Counted from the stretch's first letter, positions 26,756 to 36,697 are shown. The stretch is 64,000 nucleotides of DNA from Plantactinospora endophytica (GCF_016862915.1 NZ_BONW01000039.1:248001-312000); one strand, 5' to 3'. Numbers and translations are program-made. The notes: generated by a model not told the origin, from the letters alone.

Positions 26756-28660
26756 TCACGTCGACCGGGATGACGACGGGCGAGCGTTTCGGGTATTCGG
26801 CACCAGCGCCACGGCCGGGGCGCCCTGGTCCGGCTGGCCGCAGAGCCAGGCGAGTTGTTCGATCACCTTCTCCGGTTCGTCGAACGGGTCCAGTCCGGTC
26901 ACCTCGGTCGGGTTCAGCGGCGGTACCGACACGTGCGAGATCAGCGGGTGCAGCGGCCGTACGTCGGGTTCGCCGTCGCCGAGCAGGTCCTCGTGCAGTT
27001 TCTCGCCGGGCCGCAGCCCGGTGTAGACGATCCGTGGCTGGCCCGGCGCCTGTGCCGCGAGTTGCCTGGCCAGGTCGTCGATCCGGACCGGGGCACCCAT
27101 GTCCAGTACCAGCGCCTCGCCGTCCCGGCCGATCGCCGCGGCGTGCAGGACGAGCTGCACCGCCTCGTGCACGCTCATCAGATAACGGGTGACGTCGGGG
27201 TGCGTGACGGTGATCGGGAGTCCGGCGTCGATCTGGGACCGGAACGCGGTGACCACGGATCCGCGACTGCTCAACACATTTCCGAACCGTACGCTGAGGA
27301 ATGTGCCGGTGCCGTTGGCGGCGGCGTACGCGGTCAGCCGTTCGGTGATCCGCTTGGAATAGCCGAGCACACTGATCGGGTTGGCCGCCTTGTCCGTCGA
27401 TATGTTGACGAACCTGGCGACGTCGCGAGCGGCATTCAGGACCGACAACGTACCCCAGATATTCGTCTTGATCGCCTCTCCGGGGTGCCGCTGCAACAGT
27501 GTGAGGTGTTTGAGCGCGGCGGCGTGGAAAATGACGTCGGGCCGACGTTCCCGAATGATCCGCGCGATTCCCTCGCCGTCGCGCAGGTCGGCCAGGATCA
27601 GCTCCGGCCCGTCCAGCAGCGCCCGGCCGGTGGCCGACAACTGGAGGCTGTGCAGCGCCGACTCGTCCCGGTCCAGCATCATCAGCTCGGCCGGGTCGGC
27701 CCGGAGGATCTGCCGGCACAGTTCGGCGCCGATCGAGCCGCCGGCGCCGGTCACCAGCACCCGCTGCCCGGTCAGCGCCGAGTCGGCGGTGACCAGGGCG
27801 GCGGCCACCTGGCGGCGCCCCAGCAGATCGTCGATCTCCACGTCCCGTACGTCGGCGACGCTGATCCGGTGGTCGACCAGTTCGGAGACCGGCGGCAGCA
27901 CCTTGAAGTCGGCTCCGGCCTGGAGGGTGGCGGCCCGGATCTCGCGGATCAGGTCGGCGTCGGCGTTCGCCACCGAGAAGATCACCGTGGTGGCGCCGGT
28001 CTGGGCGACCGCCTCCCGGATCTCCCGTCGACCGCCCAGCACCCGTACGCCGTCGATGCGCAGGTTGTGCTTGTCCAGGTCGTCGTCGAGCAGCCCGACC
28101 GGCAGGTACCTGCCCTGCGGATCGGTGACCAGGGCGTGCAGCAGGCCCTGGCCGGCCGAGCCGAGGCCGAACAGCAGCACCGGGGTCGCCGACCGGGTGT
28201 CCGGGCGCAGCCAGCGGTCCCGCCGGTGTCGGTAGGCGACCCGGACGCAGACCATCAGCAGCAGCGCCACCGCCGAGCCGACCAGCGGGGTGCTCGCCGG
28301 GACCGGCCGGTCCGGCTGGGCGATGTCGGCCAGGAAGACCAGGATCGCGGTGCAGGCCACCGTGACCGAGAGGGCACGCAGGTCCGGCAGGCTGCCGAGC
28401 GGATGCCGGCCGAGATAGCGGCGGCCGAGCGAGGCGATGGCGGCGTGCAGCGCGGCGGCGAGCGCCCCGACGGCGAGCGCCCGGACGAGTTGGCCGGTGG
28501 TCAGGTCGAACTCGTACCTCGTCCAGGCGCCCGACCCGAAGCCGATCGTCCAGGCCGCACTGTCGGTGAGCAGGAGAGCGGCCCGGCCCAGTCCGGGCTG
28601 CTTCCGCCGAGGGGCGGCCGGCGGGGTCTCGGTCGTCGGTGCGGCGGCGCTGGGCGGCAT
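26756..28660 (-). CDS. pglF: Membrane-bound UDP-GlcNAc 4,6-dehydratase (PglF/CapD/WbpM type)
   Basis: 634 aa from ATG 28660, preceded by AGGAGG. Four hydrophobic segments in the first ~150 residues are followed by a CoA-binding-like Rossmann (TPVLLFGLGSAGQGLLHAL) and an SDR domain starting RVLVTGAGGSIGAELCRQIL. It keeps DVIFHAAALKHLTLLQRHPG, NISTDKAANPISVLGYSK (catalytic region) and RFGNVLSSRGSVV. These enzymes convert UDP-GlcNAc to UDP-2-acetamido-2,6-dideoxy-4-hexulose, the first step to diacetyl-bacillosamine or QuiNAc. PglE-, PglD- and PglC-like genes at 38.5-41.1 kb make the bacillosamine route likely. It is cotranscribed with the oxidoreductase and aminotransferase downstream. Confidence 0.9.
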   Translation of the reverse strand: MPPSAAAPTTETPPAAPRRKQPGLGRAALLLTDSAAWTIGFGSGAWTRYEFDLTTGQLVRALAVGALAAALHAAIASLGRRYLGRHPLGSLPDLRALSVTVACTAILVFLADIAQPDRPVPASTPLVGSAVALLLMVCVRVAYRHRRDRWLRPDTRSATPVLLFGLGSAGQGLLHALVTDPQGRYLPVGLLDDDLDKHNLRIDGVRVLGGRREIREAVAQTGATTVIFSVANADADLIREIRAATLQAGADFKVLPPVSELVDHRISVADVRDVEIDDLLGRRQVAAALVTADSALTGQRVLVTGAGGSIGAELCRQILRADPAELMMLDRDESALHSLQLSATGRALLDGPELILADLRDGEGIARIIRERRPDVIFHAAALKHLTLLQRHPGEAIKTNIWGTLSVLNAARDVARFVNISTDKAANPISVLGYSKRITERLTAYAAANGTGTFLSVRFGNVLSSRGSVVTAFRSQIDAGLPITVTHPDVTRYLMSVHEAVQLVLHAAAIGRDGEALVLDMGAPVRIDDLARQLAAQAPGQPRIVYTGLRPGEKLHEDLLGDGEPDVRPLHPLISHVSVPPLNPTEVTGLDPFDEPEKVIEQLAWLCGQPDQGAPAVALVPNTRNARPSSSRST

Positions 28661-28735
28661 GGAGCCTCCTGGTGTGGCGGTGTGGGCGGTATTCGGGCAG
28701 CTCAGTGGGAACTCCCGGCGGGTAAACCACACTTA

Positions 28736-28753
28736 AGTCCTTTGGTGAGGACT
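28736..28753. promoter_or_regulatory. AT-rich dyad upstream of pglF
   Basis: AGTCCT (28736-28741) and AGGACT (28748-28753) form a perfect 6-bp dyad with a 6-base centre, inside an AT-rich stretch (28720-28780) between pglF and the polymerase gene. It may be an operator for the pglF transcript or a weak terminator of the polymerase transcript; I cannot tell which. Confidence 0.4.
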
Positions 28754-28874
28754 AAGGGGCCACTTTCACGTTTTTAGTGCCTTGGATGGCTTCACCCGCG
28801 ATGTCCGCGCCCTGGCTCGGCCGCAGCGCGGCGCGGCCCCGGCCCGGAGCAGGCGCGACTCCGGGCCGGACCGG

Positions 28875-30266
28875 TCAACGGCCGGGCACCCGCACGGGTG
28901 CCCGGGGTGCCGGGACGAGCAGCAGCAGGCCGATCAGCAGCCAGGTGATCGTGCCGACCCGGTTGGCGGTCAGCATCGGCAGCCCGAGAGATCCGCCGAG
29001 CACGACGACGACCAGGCCGCTGGCGAAGCGTACGGTCGCCGGGTCCGTCCCAGGTCGACGGAGGAACCAGGCGGCGACCAGGCAGCCGAGGATCCCGGTG
29101 TACAGGAGTACGCCGACGATGCCGGCGACCGCGAGCGCCTCGATCCAGCCGTTGTCGTACGCGGCGGCCAGCCCACCGGCACCGAGGCCGAACCACGGCG
29201 ACGAGCCGAGTACCGCGTCCGAGACGTACTGGAGGGTGGGGGTGTCGCCGAGCCGGCCGGCGGTGTAGAAGCCGACCAGGTCGGTGCCGTCCCCCGGTGG
29301 CCGGAGCAGTCGGGTGAGATAGTCGGCACCGGCCCACGGCGGCAGCAGCCCGTACTGCGCGGCCAGCATCGTGCACAGCACGGCCGAGGTGAGCGCCCAG
29401 ACCCGGGGCCGGGCGATCCCGAACGACCGGACCACCTGCCACAGCCCGAGCGGAAGCCCGATCAACAGGAAGATCTTCGAGACGGTCAGCACGCCGCCGA
29501 TCGTCAGCAGTGCCGTGGCGACGACGAACGGGACGGTCCGGTCGCGGTACCGGTGGACGGCGGCCAGCAGGGCGAGCGAGTAGAGCGCCCCGGCCTCGGC
29601 CGGCTGGTTGAAGATCCCGCTGAGCCGGCCCAGCTGCGCCGCCCGGACCGCGACGCTCTCCTGACCGGAGTGGTTCTCCCAGAACGCCCCGAGCAGCGGC
29701 GTGATGTCGTAGCGGATCGAGACGCAGGAGAGCACCGTGTTGAGGCACATCGCGACGACGAGCACGGTGCAGACGATCCGGAGCAGCCGGCGCGGGTCGG
29801 CGCCCGAACTCGCCATCAACAGGGTCAGCGTCAACACGGCGATCGGCATCAGCAGGCTGTCGATTCCGGCGAGCAGGCTGCCCGACTCGACCGCGACGGG
29901 GGCACCGGTCGGTGCCGAACCGCCGACGACGGCGACCAGGAACTCGGTGACCAGGAGCAGCAGTACCAGCGCGGCGACGGCGGTGAGCTGGATCCGGCCG
30001 GCGAGCAGGGCGACCAGCAGCAGCGCGTAGACGGCGACCTGTTCGGTCCGTACCCCGACCTGCGCCGTGTACGGGCCGAACACCGCAGCGGTGACCAGGG
30101 CGGCGACGGCGTACCAGACCGCCGGTCGGACGGTGCGGCGCCGGTCCGCGCCCGGACCGTTCCGCGGCGGGGTGAGGGGGTACCGGATGCCCGGGGAGGA
30201 CGCGGGTCCGGTGCGGATCCGGGGCGGGCCGGACAGGGTGCCGGTGGGTCGTAGTGCCTCGCGCAT
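28875..30266 (-). CDS. Wzy/O-antigen ligase-like membrane protein
   Basis: 463 aa from ATG 30266 with AAGGTG upstream. About 10-11 hydrophobic segments after a ~50-residue Pro/Arg-rich cytoplasmic N-terminus. A large outer loop follows IRYDITPLLGAFWENHSGQE, with SGIFNQPAEAGALYSLALLA and SSPWFGLGAGGLAAAYDNGW, the latter resembling the GxGxxxxxxxxHN/YDNxxL segment of O-antigen ligase/polymerase (Wzy_C) proteins. It likely polymerises or ligates lipid-linked repeat units on the outer face. It lies upstream of pglF on the same strand and is divergent from a second polymerase-like gene. Confidence 0.75.
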   Translation of the reverse strand: MREALRPTGTLSGPPRIRTGPASSPGIRYPLTPPRNGPGADRRRTVRPAVWYAVAALVTAAVFGPYTAQVGVRTEQVAVYALLLVALLAGRIQLTAVAALVLLLLVTEFLVAVVGGSAPTGAPVAVESGSLLAGIDSLLMPIAVLTLTLLMASSGADPRRLLRIVCTVLVVAMCLNTVLSCVSIRYDITPLLGAFWENHSGQESVAVRAAQLGRLSGIFNQPAEAGALYSLALLAAVHRYRDRTVPFVVATALLTIGGVLTVSKIFLLIGLPLGLWQVVRSFGIARPRVWALTSAVLCTMLAAQYGLLPPWAGADYLTRLLRPPGDGTDLVGFYTAGRLGDTPTLQYVSDAVLGSSPWFGLGAGGLAAAYDNGWIEALAVAGIVGVLLYTGILGCLVAAWFLRRPGTDPATVRFASGLVVVVLGGSLGLPMLTANRVGTITWLLIGLLLLVPAPRAPVRVPGR

Positions 30267-30548
30267 CGCTGGAATCACCTTCGACTCTGTGCTGCCCAGC
30301 GCTGTGCCGCGAGGCGGTGTGTCCCTATTTGTAACGCTATCTGGGCAAACGGAGCAGGGTTGGTCGAGGTGACGGGAAGCGCCCCGGCCGCCGGAGGGCG
30401 GCAACGTGCTCGCCGGCCGGCTCCCGAACCGGTCGATCCTCGGCGGGCCCGACCCGGCGTGACGGTTCCGGGCCGGCCTCGTTGACCCTGGTGGCCGACC
30501 GGGGTGTCGAGCACGGTGGCCGGCCGGGACAGGGAGGGGATCCGGACC

Positions 30549-31904
30549 TTGACGGACGCCCAGACGCGCCCGCTCCGGGCGGCCGGTCGGCAACGCCGCA
30601 TCGGACCGCCGACCGCTCCGAAGACCGCCGGTCCGGTCGCCCCGGTGCCGAGGCGTATCCGGCTGGTCCGGGTACTCCAGCGCTATCCGGTCAGCGTCCT
30701 GCTGCTGGCGCCGTACCTGATCCTGGTGCTGCCGATGGCGATCCTGCACCGGAACCCCGACCTCGGGTTCGTACTCCGGCTGCTCGGCCTGGCCCTGGCC
30801 GCCACGGTGCTGGTCGAGACGCTGCTGCTCTCCTCGGGCGGATCGGCGCGGCGCCGGACCTCCGGCGGTACCCCCGAACGAACCTTCGCGGAGGCGAACG
30901 CGGGATATCCGAGGATCTTCCTCGTCGCCCGGCTGGTGGCGGTGGTCAGCATCGTCGCCGAGATCGTCGGCGGGATCGCCGGCCGGGGCAGCATCGTCGC
31001 CCAGATCGCCGGCGCGCAGGCCGCCTCGCCGCTGGTGAACCTGGTGGCCCTGGTCTCCGGCTGGAAGTACCTCGCCTTCGCCCTCCTGATCGCCAGCTTC
31101 CACGCTGGACACGCCCGGCTGGCCAGCGTCTACCGGTGGACGGCGGCGCTGCTGGGCGTCCAGGTACTGCTGGTCTTCCTGACCGCCATCTCCGTCTCGC
31201 TCGTCGGCTACCTCACCTTCGTGGCGGCGGCGGGGTCGATCTGCGGCGTCATCCGGGCCCGCTACGTGCTGGTGGCCGCCGTGGTGCTCTTCCTGGCCTG
31301 GCCGAGCGTGTTCGCGATCCGCAACGCGATCCGGAAGGACAGCGGGGTCAGGGTCTCCAGCGAGGTGACCGCCGCCGACCGGCTCCGGTTCGACCAGCAG
31401 ATCGGCCGGGCCAGCATGTACGACGTACCGGTCGACGTGGGTCAGCCCGGCCCCACCGCCTACCTCCGGTACGGCTTCGTGCCGCGCATCCTCGACCCGG
31501 GCCGGCCACCGCTGGCCACCGGTACGGCGATCAACCGGTTCCTCGGCGGAAGCGACAGGTCCTCGTTCAACTTCCTCACCCTCGGCACCGTCTACTTCGT
31601 GGACGGCCGGGCCGGCGTGGTCGTCTTCTACGGGGGCTGGGCACTGGTCGCCGGACTGCTGCTGCGGCTGCGTGGCGCACCCGGGCCGACCCGGCTGAGC
31701 CTGTTCTGTTTCGTGGTGGCCGGGCCGCTGGTCTGGTCGAACGGCTATCCCGAGTCGGTGATCGCGGCGACCCAGAACACCGTGGCGGCGACACCGGTCC
31801 TGCTGGTGCTCCTGCTGACCAGGCGTGATCCGGGCGACCGGCCGACGCCGGCACCGCCGCTCGGCCGGGTACCGGTGCCCCGGGCCGGCCGGCCGCGACG
31901 GTGA
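30549..31904 (+). CDS. Polytopic membrane protein, repeat-unit polymerase-like
   Basis: 451 aa if the TTG at 30549 is used; it has AGGGAGGGG at ideal spacing. A GTG at 30504 would add 15 residues without such a site. About ten hydrophobic helices, a central charged loop (RNAIRKDSGVRVSSEVTAADR) and FLGGSDRSSFNFLTLGTVYFVDGRAGVVVF, which resembles the conserved outer-loop/last-helix region of oligosaccharide repeat-unit polymerases. Its end overlaps the flippase start as GTGA, so the pair is cotranslated. A Wzy-type polymerase is the best guess; no catalytic motif confirms it. Confidence 0.65.
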   Translation: MTDAQTRPLRAAGRQRRIGPPTAPKTAGPVAPVPRRIRLVRVLQRYPVSVLLLAPYLILVLPMAILHRNPDLGFVLRLLGLALAATVLVETLLLSSGGSARRRTSGGTPERTFAEANAGYPRIFLVARLVAVVSIVAEIVGGIAGRGSIVAQIAGAQAASPLVNLVALVSGWKYLAFALLIASFHAGHARLASVYRWTAALLGVQVLLVFLTAISVSLVGYLTFVAAAGSICGVIRARYVLVAAVVLFLAWPSVFAIRNAIRKDSGVRVSSEVTAADRLRFDQQIGRASMYDVPVDVGQPGPTAYLRYGFVPRILDPGRPPLATGTAINRFLGGSDRSSFNFLTLGTVYFVDGRAGVVVFYGGWALVAGLLLRLRGAPGPTRLSLFCFVVAGPLVWSNGYPESVIAATQNTVAATPVLLVLLLTRRDPGDRPTPAPPLGRVPVPRAGRPRR

Positions 31905-33166
31905 CCGCCGGGTCGGGCTGGCGGGCCACCCTCCGGACCCTGCGCCGGCAGGTTCTCTCCGGCGGACGTGCCCCGGTCGCGGTGGCCGTCACCGCGACCT
32001 CCAGCCTCGGCAACCTGCTGCTCTCGGTCACCGTGGCGCACGGCGGCTCCCTGAGCGAGTTGGGCCGGTACGCGCTGGCGTTCTCGCTGTACGTCCTGGT
32101 CTCCGGCCTGGCCCGGGCCATGGTCACCGAGTCGGTGCTGGCCGAGACGGACCGGCGGGACCCGACTCCGTTCCGCCGGTCCGCCCGGCGGGTCTGCCTG
32201 CTCGGTGCCGGTGCCGGCGCCCTCGTCGGCACGGTCGGGCTGCTCGCCGGAAACCACTACCTGACGGTCGTCGGCCCGGCCCTGCCCGGGCTGGTGCTCT
32301 ACGACTACCTGAAGGCGTACGGCCTCGGTGTGGCCGATCCGCGTCGGATCCTCCGGTACGAACTGGTCTGGACGGTGGCCAGCGCGGTCGCCGCCGGACT
32401 GGGGCTGGCCGGCCGGATCAGCGCGCTGACCGTCTTCGTGGTCTGGGCCGGCGCGGGTGCGGCGGTCGGCTGGGTCGGGGCGGCCCGGCGGCGCTGCGCC
32501 CTGCTGCCCGGCTGGCCGGTCGGACGCACCGAGACCAGGAACGCGCTCGCCTTCGGCCTGCACTTCCTGGTCGGCTCGGGAACCGCCCAGCTCGCCACCG
32601 CCGCCCTGGCCACGGTCGCCGGTACGGCCGTGGTCGGTGCGCTCGGCGGGGCGAAGACCGCGCTCGGTCCGATCACCCTGCTGCTCGGGGCCACCTCCGC
32701 GCTGCTGATCCCGTACCTCGCCCGGAGCAGGGACGCCGGGCCACGGGTCAGGCTGCGGTCGGCCGCCCGGATCACCGGGGCGATCGGCCTGCTGGTCGGG
32801 CCGCTCGCGCTGCTCCTGCCCGCCCTGCCGGATCCCGTCGGCCGGGCGCTGCTCGGCGCCAACTGGGCGCACGCCCGACCCCTGCTGCCGGCACTGGCCG
32901 TCGAGAGTGTCTTCATGGTGGCCGCCATGGTCGCCTTCGCCGGGCACCGGATCGAGCGGGCCGGCGCCCGTACCCTGCTGCTCGGCGCGGTGCTGGGGCC
33001 GGTCCGGGTCGGCGCGATCGTCGGCGCCGGCCACCTCTTCGGCGCGGCCGGCGCGGCCTGGGCGATGGCCGGGGTCGCCTGCTGCGCCGCCACCGGCTGG
33101 TGGTGGAGCTACCGCTCGCTGCTCCGGACCCGCGACCGGGCGGAACCGGTGCTGGAACCGGTCTGA
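31901..33166 (+). CDS. Wzx-like polysaccharide flippase
   Basis: 421 aa with ~12 hydrophobic segments and no large loop, as in the MATE/MVF-type oligosaccharide flippases. The first helix region ATSSLGNLLLSVTVAHGGSL and LGRYALAFSLYVLVSGLARA are typical of Wzx N-termini, where early residues line the cation and substrate cavity. It should move undecaprenyl-diphosphate-linked repeat units across the membrane for polymerisation. GTG start overlapping the stop of the polymerase-like gene. It converges on the aminotransferase ending at 33222. Confidence 0.75.
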   Translation: MTAGSGWRATLRTLRRQVLSGGRAPVAVAVTATSSLGNLLLSVTVAHGGSLSELGRYALAFSLYVLVSGLARAMVTESVLAETDRRDPTPFRRSARRVCLLGAGAGALVGTVGLLAGNHYLTVVGPALPGLVLYDYLKAYGLGVADPRRILRYELVWTVASAVAAGLGLAGRISALTVFVVWAGAGAAVGWVGAARRRCALLPGWPVGRTETRNALAFGLHFLVGSGTAQLATAALATVAGTAVVGALGGAKTALGPITLLLGATSALLIPYLARSRDAGPRVRLRSAARITGAIGLLVGPLALLLPALPDPVGRALLGANWAHARPLLPALAVESVFMVAAMVAFAGHRIERAGARTLLLGAVLGPVRVGAIVGAGHLFGAAGAAWAMAGVACCAATGWWWSYRSLLRTRDRAEPVLEPV

Positions 33167-33221
33167 GCCGGCCCGCCGCTCCAGACCGGCTGTCGGACGG
33201 AACTGTCGGTGTCGGTAGCGG

Positions 33222-34364
33222 TCAGGCCGGGGCGGCGGCCGACAGCCGGGCGAGCGCGGTACGGACCCGGTCGGCGATGTCCAGCACCTCGGGATCGGTG
33301 AGGTCGGCGTAGGTCGGCAGGTTGATGCCCCGCCGGCTCAGGTCGGTGGTGACCGGGAAGCCGTCGTCCCGGGCCGCCGCCCGGTACGGCGGAAGTTCCG
33401 GAATCGGCACGAAGAACGGCCGGGTCTCGACCCCGAGCCGATCCAGTTCGACCGCCAGCCGGTCCCGGAGCCGACCGTCGCCGGCCGGACCGACCAGGAA
33501 GGACGCCATCCACGGAGCACGTTCCACCCCGACCGCCACCGGCTGCGGCGTCAGCGCGCCGAGATCCGCGAACGCCTTCTCGTACGTCGCCACGATCTGC
33601 TGCCGGCGCTGCACCATCGCCGTACCGCGTTCGAGTTGGGCGCAGAGCAGCGCGGCGGCCAGGTTGGTGAGCCGGTAGTTGTAGCCGACCACCGGGAAGT
33701 AGTAGCGCCGCTGCGGATCCATTCCCTGGTTGCGCAGCAGCCGCATCCGCTCCGCCAGCGCCGGGTCGAAGGTGGTGACGCAGCCGCCCTCGCCACTGGT
33801 CAGGATCTTGTTGCCGAAGAACGAGAAGGTGCTGGCGTCGGCGAGCCCACCGGTCCCGGTGCCGCCGAGTCGGGCACCGAAGGACTCGGCGGCGTCGGCG
33901 ACCAGCAGGATGTCGCGGCCGGCACAGATCTCCCGGAGTCGGGGATAGTCCGCCGGATGCCCGTACAGGTCGACGGCGACGACCGCCCTGGTCCGGGCGG
34001 TGACCGCCGCGCCGACCCGGTCGACGTCGACGCACCAGGTGGCCGGGTCGACGTCGACGAAGACCGGCCGGGCGCCGCAGTAGGTGACCGCGTTGGCGGT
34101 GGCCACGTAGGTCAGCGCCGGGACGATCACCTCGTCGCCGGGACCGATCCCGGCGGCGGCCAGCACCAGGTGCAGGGCGAGCGTGCCGTTGCCGGTCGCC
34201 ACCGCCGTCGGGGTGCCGCAGCGGGCCGCGAACTCCGCCTCGAAGCGCCGCAGGTACGGCCCCTGCGACGAGATCCAGCCGCTGCGCAGCGCGTCGAGGA
34301 CGTACGCCTCCTCCAGCTCGGTCAGTGACGGTCGGGCGACCGGGTAGCGCAGGGCAGGGTTCAT
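33222..34364 (-). CDS. per: GDP-perosamine synthase-like DegT aminotransferase
   Basis: 380 aa from ATG 34364 (ATGA overlap with the upstream transferase). SLTELEEAYVLDALRSGWIS with SSQGPYLRRFEAEFA, then GNGTLALHLVLAAAGIGPGD, ALTYVATANAVTYCGARPVF and VDLYGHPADYPRL closely follow RfbE/PerA, which aminates GDP-4-keto-6-deoxy-D-mannose at C4 using PLP and glutamate. The Schiff-base Lys is in FSFFGNKILTSGEGG. The gmd gene two genes upstream supplies exactly this keto sugar and no GDP-fucose or GDP-rhamnose reductase is visible, which supports perosamine. The remaining doubt is another 4-aminosugar. Confidence 0.85.
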   Translation of the reverse strand: MNPALRYPVARPSLTELEEAYVLDALRSGWISSQGPYLRRFEAEFAARCGTPTAVATGNGTLALHLVLAAAGIGPGDEVIVPALTYVATANAVTYCGARPVFVDVDPATWCVDVDRVGAAVTARTRAVVAVDLYGHPADYPRLREICAGRDILLVADAAESFGARLGGTGTGGLADASTFSFFGNKILTSGEGGCVTTFDPALAERMRLLRNQGMDPQRRYYFPVVGYNYRLTNLAAALLCAQLERGTAMVQRRQQIVATYEKAFADLGALTPQPVAVGVERAPWMASFLVGPAGDGRLRDRLAVELDRLGVETRPFFVPIPELPPYRAAARDDGFPVTTDLSRRGINLPTYADLTDPEVLDIADRVRTALARLSAAAPA

Positions 34365-35572
34365 GACGTGCTCCCTCCGACGACGTCCGGGGTCAGGAAC
34401 GGCGACTGGGGTACCGGACCGGGGCGGCCACCGGCGACCCAGTCCAGTACCGCCGTGTAGTCCCGGGCGGTCTGCGCCCAGGTGCGGGTGGCCAGCCGGT
34501 CGGCGGCGCGTCGCGCGGCGGCGGCGTACCGGGGACGGTCGGCGAGCAGTCGTCGGACGGCGGTGGCGATCGACTCCGGGTCGTGCGGGTCGAAGTAGCT
34601 GACCTCGGCGCCCGCGAACTCCACCTGGGCGCGCAGCGGCTCCACGTCGGCACAGGCCACCGGCAGGCCCCAACTGAACGCCTCGAAGATGGCGCCGCTG
34701 GCCGCCTCCCAGAGCGACGGCACGACGACGGCGGTCGCCCGGGCGTAGAGCTGCTCCAGCGCCGGCACCGGCACGAAACCCGGAAAGACCACCCGGGTAC
34801 GCAGATCCGGCGCCGCCGCCCGCGCGGTGAGCTGCCCGGCCTGCGGCTCCACCAGTGGCCCGGGGCAGACCAGCCGGTACTCCGGCAGCAGGGCGAGCGC
34901 CTCCAGCAGGTTGCGGTGGTTCTTGTGCGCGGCGGTCGAGGACGGGTACAGCAGCAGTTGCGGGTCGGGTTCCGTCGCCGTACCGGCCGGGCGGGCGTGG
35001 AACACCGGCAGCGGGATCAGCGCCGTCTTCGCCGCCACCTCGGGAAAGGTCCGCAGGAGCTGCTGGTACGGATGCGGCCAGGAGGCGACCAGGGCGTCCG
35101 CGCTGGCGATGTTCCGGGCGAAGATCTCGGTGATCGGCGCGGAGTCGTACCGCAGGTGGAACCGGCGCATGTCGTGCACCACCACCACCGACCGGCGGGC
35201 CCGGGCCGGTACGCCGCCGAACGGGTACAGGGTGACCCGGTCGTCGTCGGGCGGTACCGGATTGGCCCGGTTGCGCAGCAGCGTGACCATCCGGTGTGCC
35301 AGCGGTGCGGACCGGAGCTGGCCGGGGAGGATCCGGCGCAGCCCGCCGCCGAGCCGGGCGTCGGCGCGCAGCGGCTGCCGGACCTCGGTCCAGCGCACCC
35401 GCTCGTCGTCGGGGACCTGGCGCCGCCAACTCTCCCGGGTGCCCCGGGCGATCGTCACCTCGAGCCGGTGCGTGTCGTCTTCGGCGAGTCCCCGGAGCAG
35501 GCCGTAGGTGAACGCCTCCACCCCGGCCGAGTGTCCGGGCAGGATCGCGGTGCCATCGAGCTTGATCTGCAA
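34361..35572 (-). CDS. GT4-family glycosyltransferase
   Basis: 403 aa from TTG 35572: LQIKLDGTAILPGHSAGVEAF, with GGAAGGG-like GGAAGGG at eight bases upstream. No ATG or GTG lies nearby in frame. GT-B fold: N-terminal VVVVHDMRRFHLRYDSAPI, a middle ASADALVASWPHPYQQLLRT, and C-terminal FPGFVPVPALEQLYARATAV and VPSLWEAASGAIFEAFSWGL, the retaining-enzyme E-x7-E donor site. It is a cytoplasmic or membrane-associated transferase of the repeat unit. Coupled by ATGA to the perosamine synthase, so it may transfer perosamine or its N-acyl form, but the donor cannot be read from sequence. Confidence 0.85.
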   Translation of the reverse strand: MQIKLDGTAILPGHSAGVEAFTYGLLRGLAEDDTHRLEVTIARGTRESWRRQVPDDERVRWTEVRQPLRADARLGGGLRRILPGQLRSAPLAHRMVTLLRNRANPVPPDDDRVTLYPFGGVPARARRSVVVVHDMRRFHLRYDSAPITEIFARNIASADALVASWPHPYQQLLRTFPEVAAKTALIPLPVFHARPAGTATEPDPQLLLYPSSTAAHKNHRNLLEALALLPEYRLVCPGPLVEPQAGQLTARAAAPDLRTRVVFPGFVPVPALEQLYARATAVVVPSLWEAASGAIFEAFSWGLPVACADVEPLRAQVEFAGAEVSYFDPHDPESIATAVRRLLADRPRYAAAARRAADRLATRTWAQTARDYTAVLDWVAGGRPGPVPQSPFLTPDVVGGSTS

Positions 35573-35604
35573 CTGGTCGTCCCTTCCGAGCGCGGGTGGA
35601 GTGG

Positions 35605-36618
35605 TTACCGGTCCACCCGGACCAGCCGGCCGGAGCGCTCGTCCGCCAGCAGTTGCCGGTCGGCGTCGACCATGATCCGGACGAGGTCGGCGAAGAGCGT
35701 CTTCGGCGCCCAGCCGAGCTTGCGGCGGGCCTTCGCGGCGTCCCCGATCAGCGCGTCCACCTCGGACGGCCGGTAGTACGCGGGGTCGATCGCCACGTAC
35801 CGCTCCCAGTCGAGGCCGGCGTAGGAGAAGGCGGCGGTCACGAACTCCCGTACGGTGTGCCCGGTGCCGGTGGCCACCACGTAGTCGTCCGGCTCGTCCT
35901 GCTGGAGCGCCAGCCACATCGCCTCGACGTACTCCGGGGCGTAGCCCCAGTCCCGTACCGCGTCGAGGTTGCCGAGGTAGAGCTTGTCCTGCATGCCCGC
36001 CTCGATCCGGGCGATCGCCCGGGTGATCTTCCGGGTGACGAAGTTCTCGCCGCGCCGGGGACTCTCGTGGTTGAACAGGATGCCGTTGGTGGCGTACATC
36101 CCCCAGGCCTCGCGGTAGTTCACCGCCGCCCAGTAGGCGAAGACCTTGGCACAGCCGTACGGGCTGCGCGGGTGGAACGGGGTGTTCTCCCGCTGCGGCG
36201 GCGGGGTGGCCCCGAACATCTCCGACGACGACGCCTGGTAGTACCGGCAGTCGAGCCGGGCGGTCCGGATCGCGTCGAGCATCCGGACTGCACCGAGCCC
36301 GGTGATGTCGGCGGTGTAGTTGGGGATCTCGAAGGAGACCCGGACGTGGCTCTGCGCGCCGAGGTTGTAGACCTCGTCGGGGCGGATGTCCCGGAGCAGC
36401 CCGGCCAGCGCCGCCGCGTCGGACAACTCGCCGTAGTGCAGGAACAGGTGTGCGTCCGGGTCCCTCGGATGCAGGTCGATCCGGTCGATCCGTTCGGTGT
36501 TGAAACTCGACGACCGCCGTTTCAACCCGTGTACGACGTACCCCTTGCCGAGCAGGAACTCGGCGAGATAGCTCCCGTCCTGCCCGGTGATCCCGGTTAT
36601 CAGCGCGACTCTCGGCAC
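35605..36618 (-). CDS. gmd: GDP-mannose 4,6-dehydratase
   Basis: 337 aa, the usual Gmd length, from GTG 36618 with GAGAGGG upstream. Makes GDP-4-keto-6-deoxy-D-mannose. [20 protein letters not shown] is the NADP-binding loop; [26 protein letters not shown] (catalytic Ser/Glu region), [12 protein letters not shown] (YxxxK) and [17 protein letters not shown] are all Gmd signatures. The product feeds the perosamine synthase downstream. Non-overlapping gaps on both sides (79 and 32 bases) contrast with the coupled genes around it. Confidence 0.96.
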   Translation of the reverse strand: MPRVALITGITGQDGSYLAEFLLGKGYVVHGLKRRSSSFNTERIDRIDLHPRDPDAHLFLHYGELSDAAALAGLLRDIRPDEVYNLGAQSHVRVSFEIPNYTADITGLGAVRMLDAIRTARLDCRYYQASSSEMFGATPPPQRENTPFHPRSPYGCAKVFAYWAAVNYREAWGMYATNGILFNHESPRRGENFVTRKITRAIARIEAGMQDKLYLGNLDAVRDWGYAPEYVEAMWLALQQDEPDDYVVATGTGHTVREFVTAAFSYAGLDWERYVAIDPAYYRPSEVDALIGDAAKARRKLGWAPKTLFADLVRIMVDADRQLLADERSGRLVRVDR

Positions 36619-36697
36619 TGTCTGCCCTCTCCTGTTGCCATCCGTGACCGGGCCGGACCGCGCCCGGCCCCGGATCGTCGAGCGATCTGTCGGAAAC

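Noticed and set aside
28777-28875. Small plus-strand gene after the pglF promoter region
   Set aside because: Antisense to the polymerase gene end, Arg/Pro/Gly composition, no start signal.
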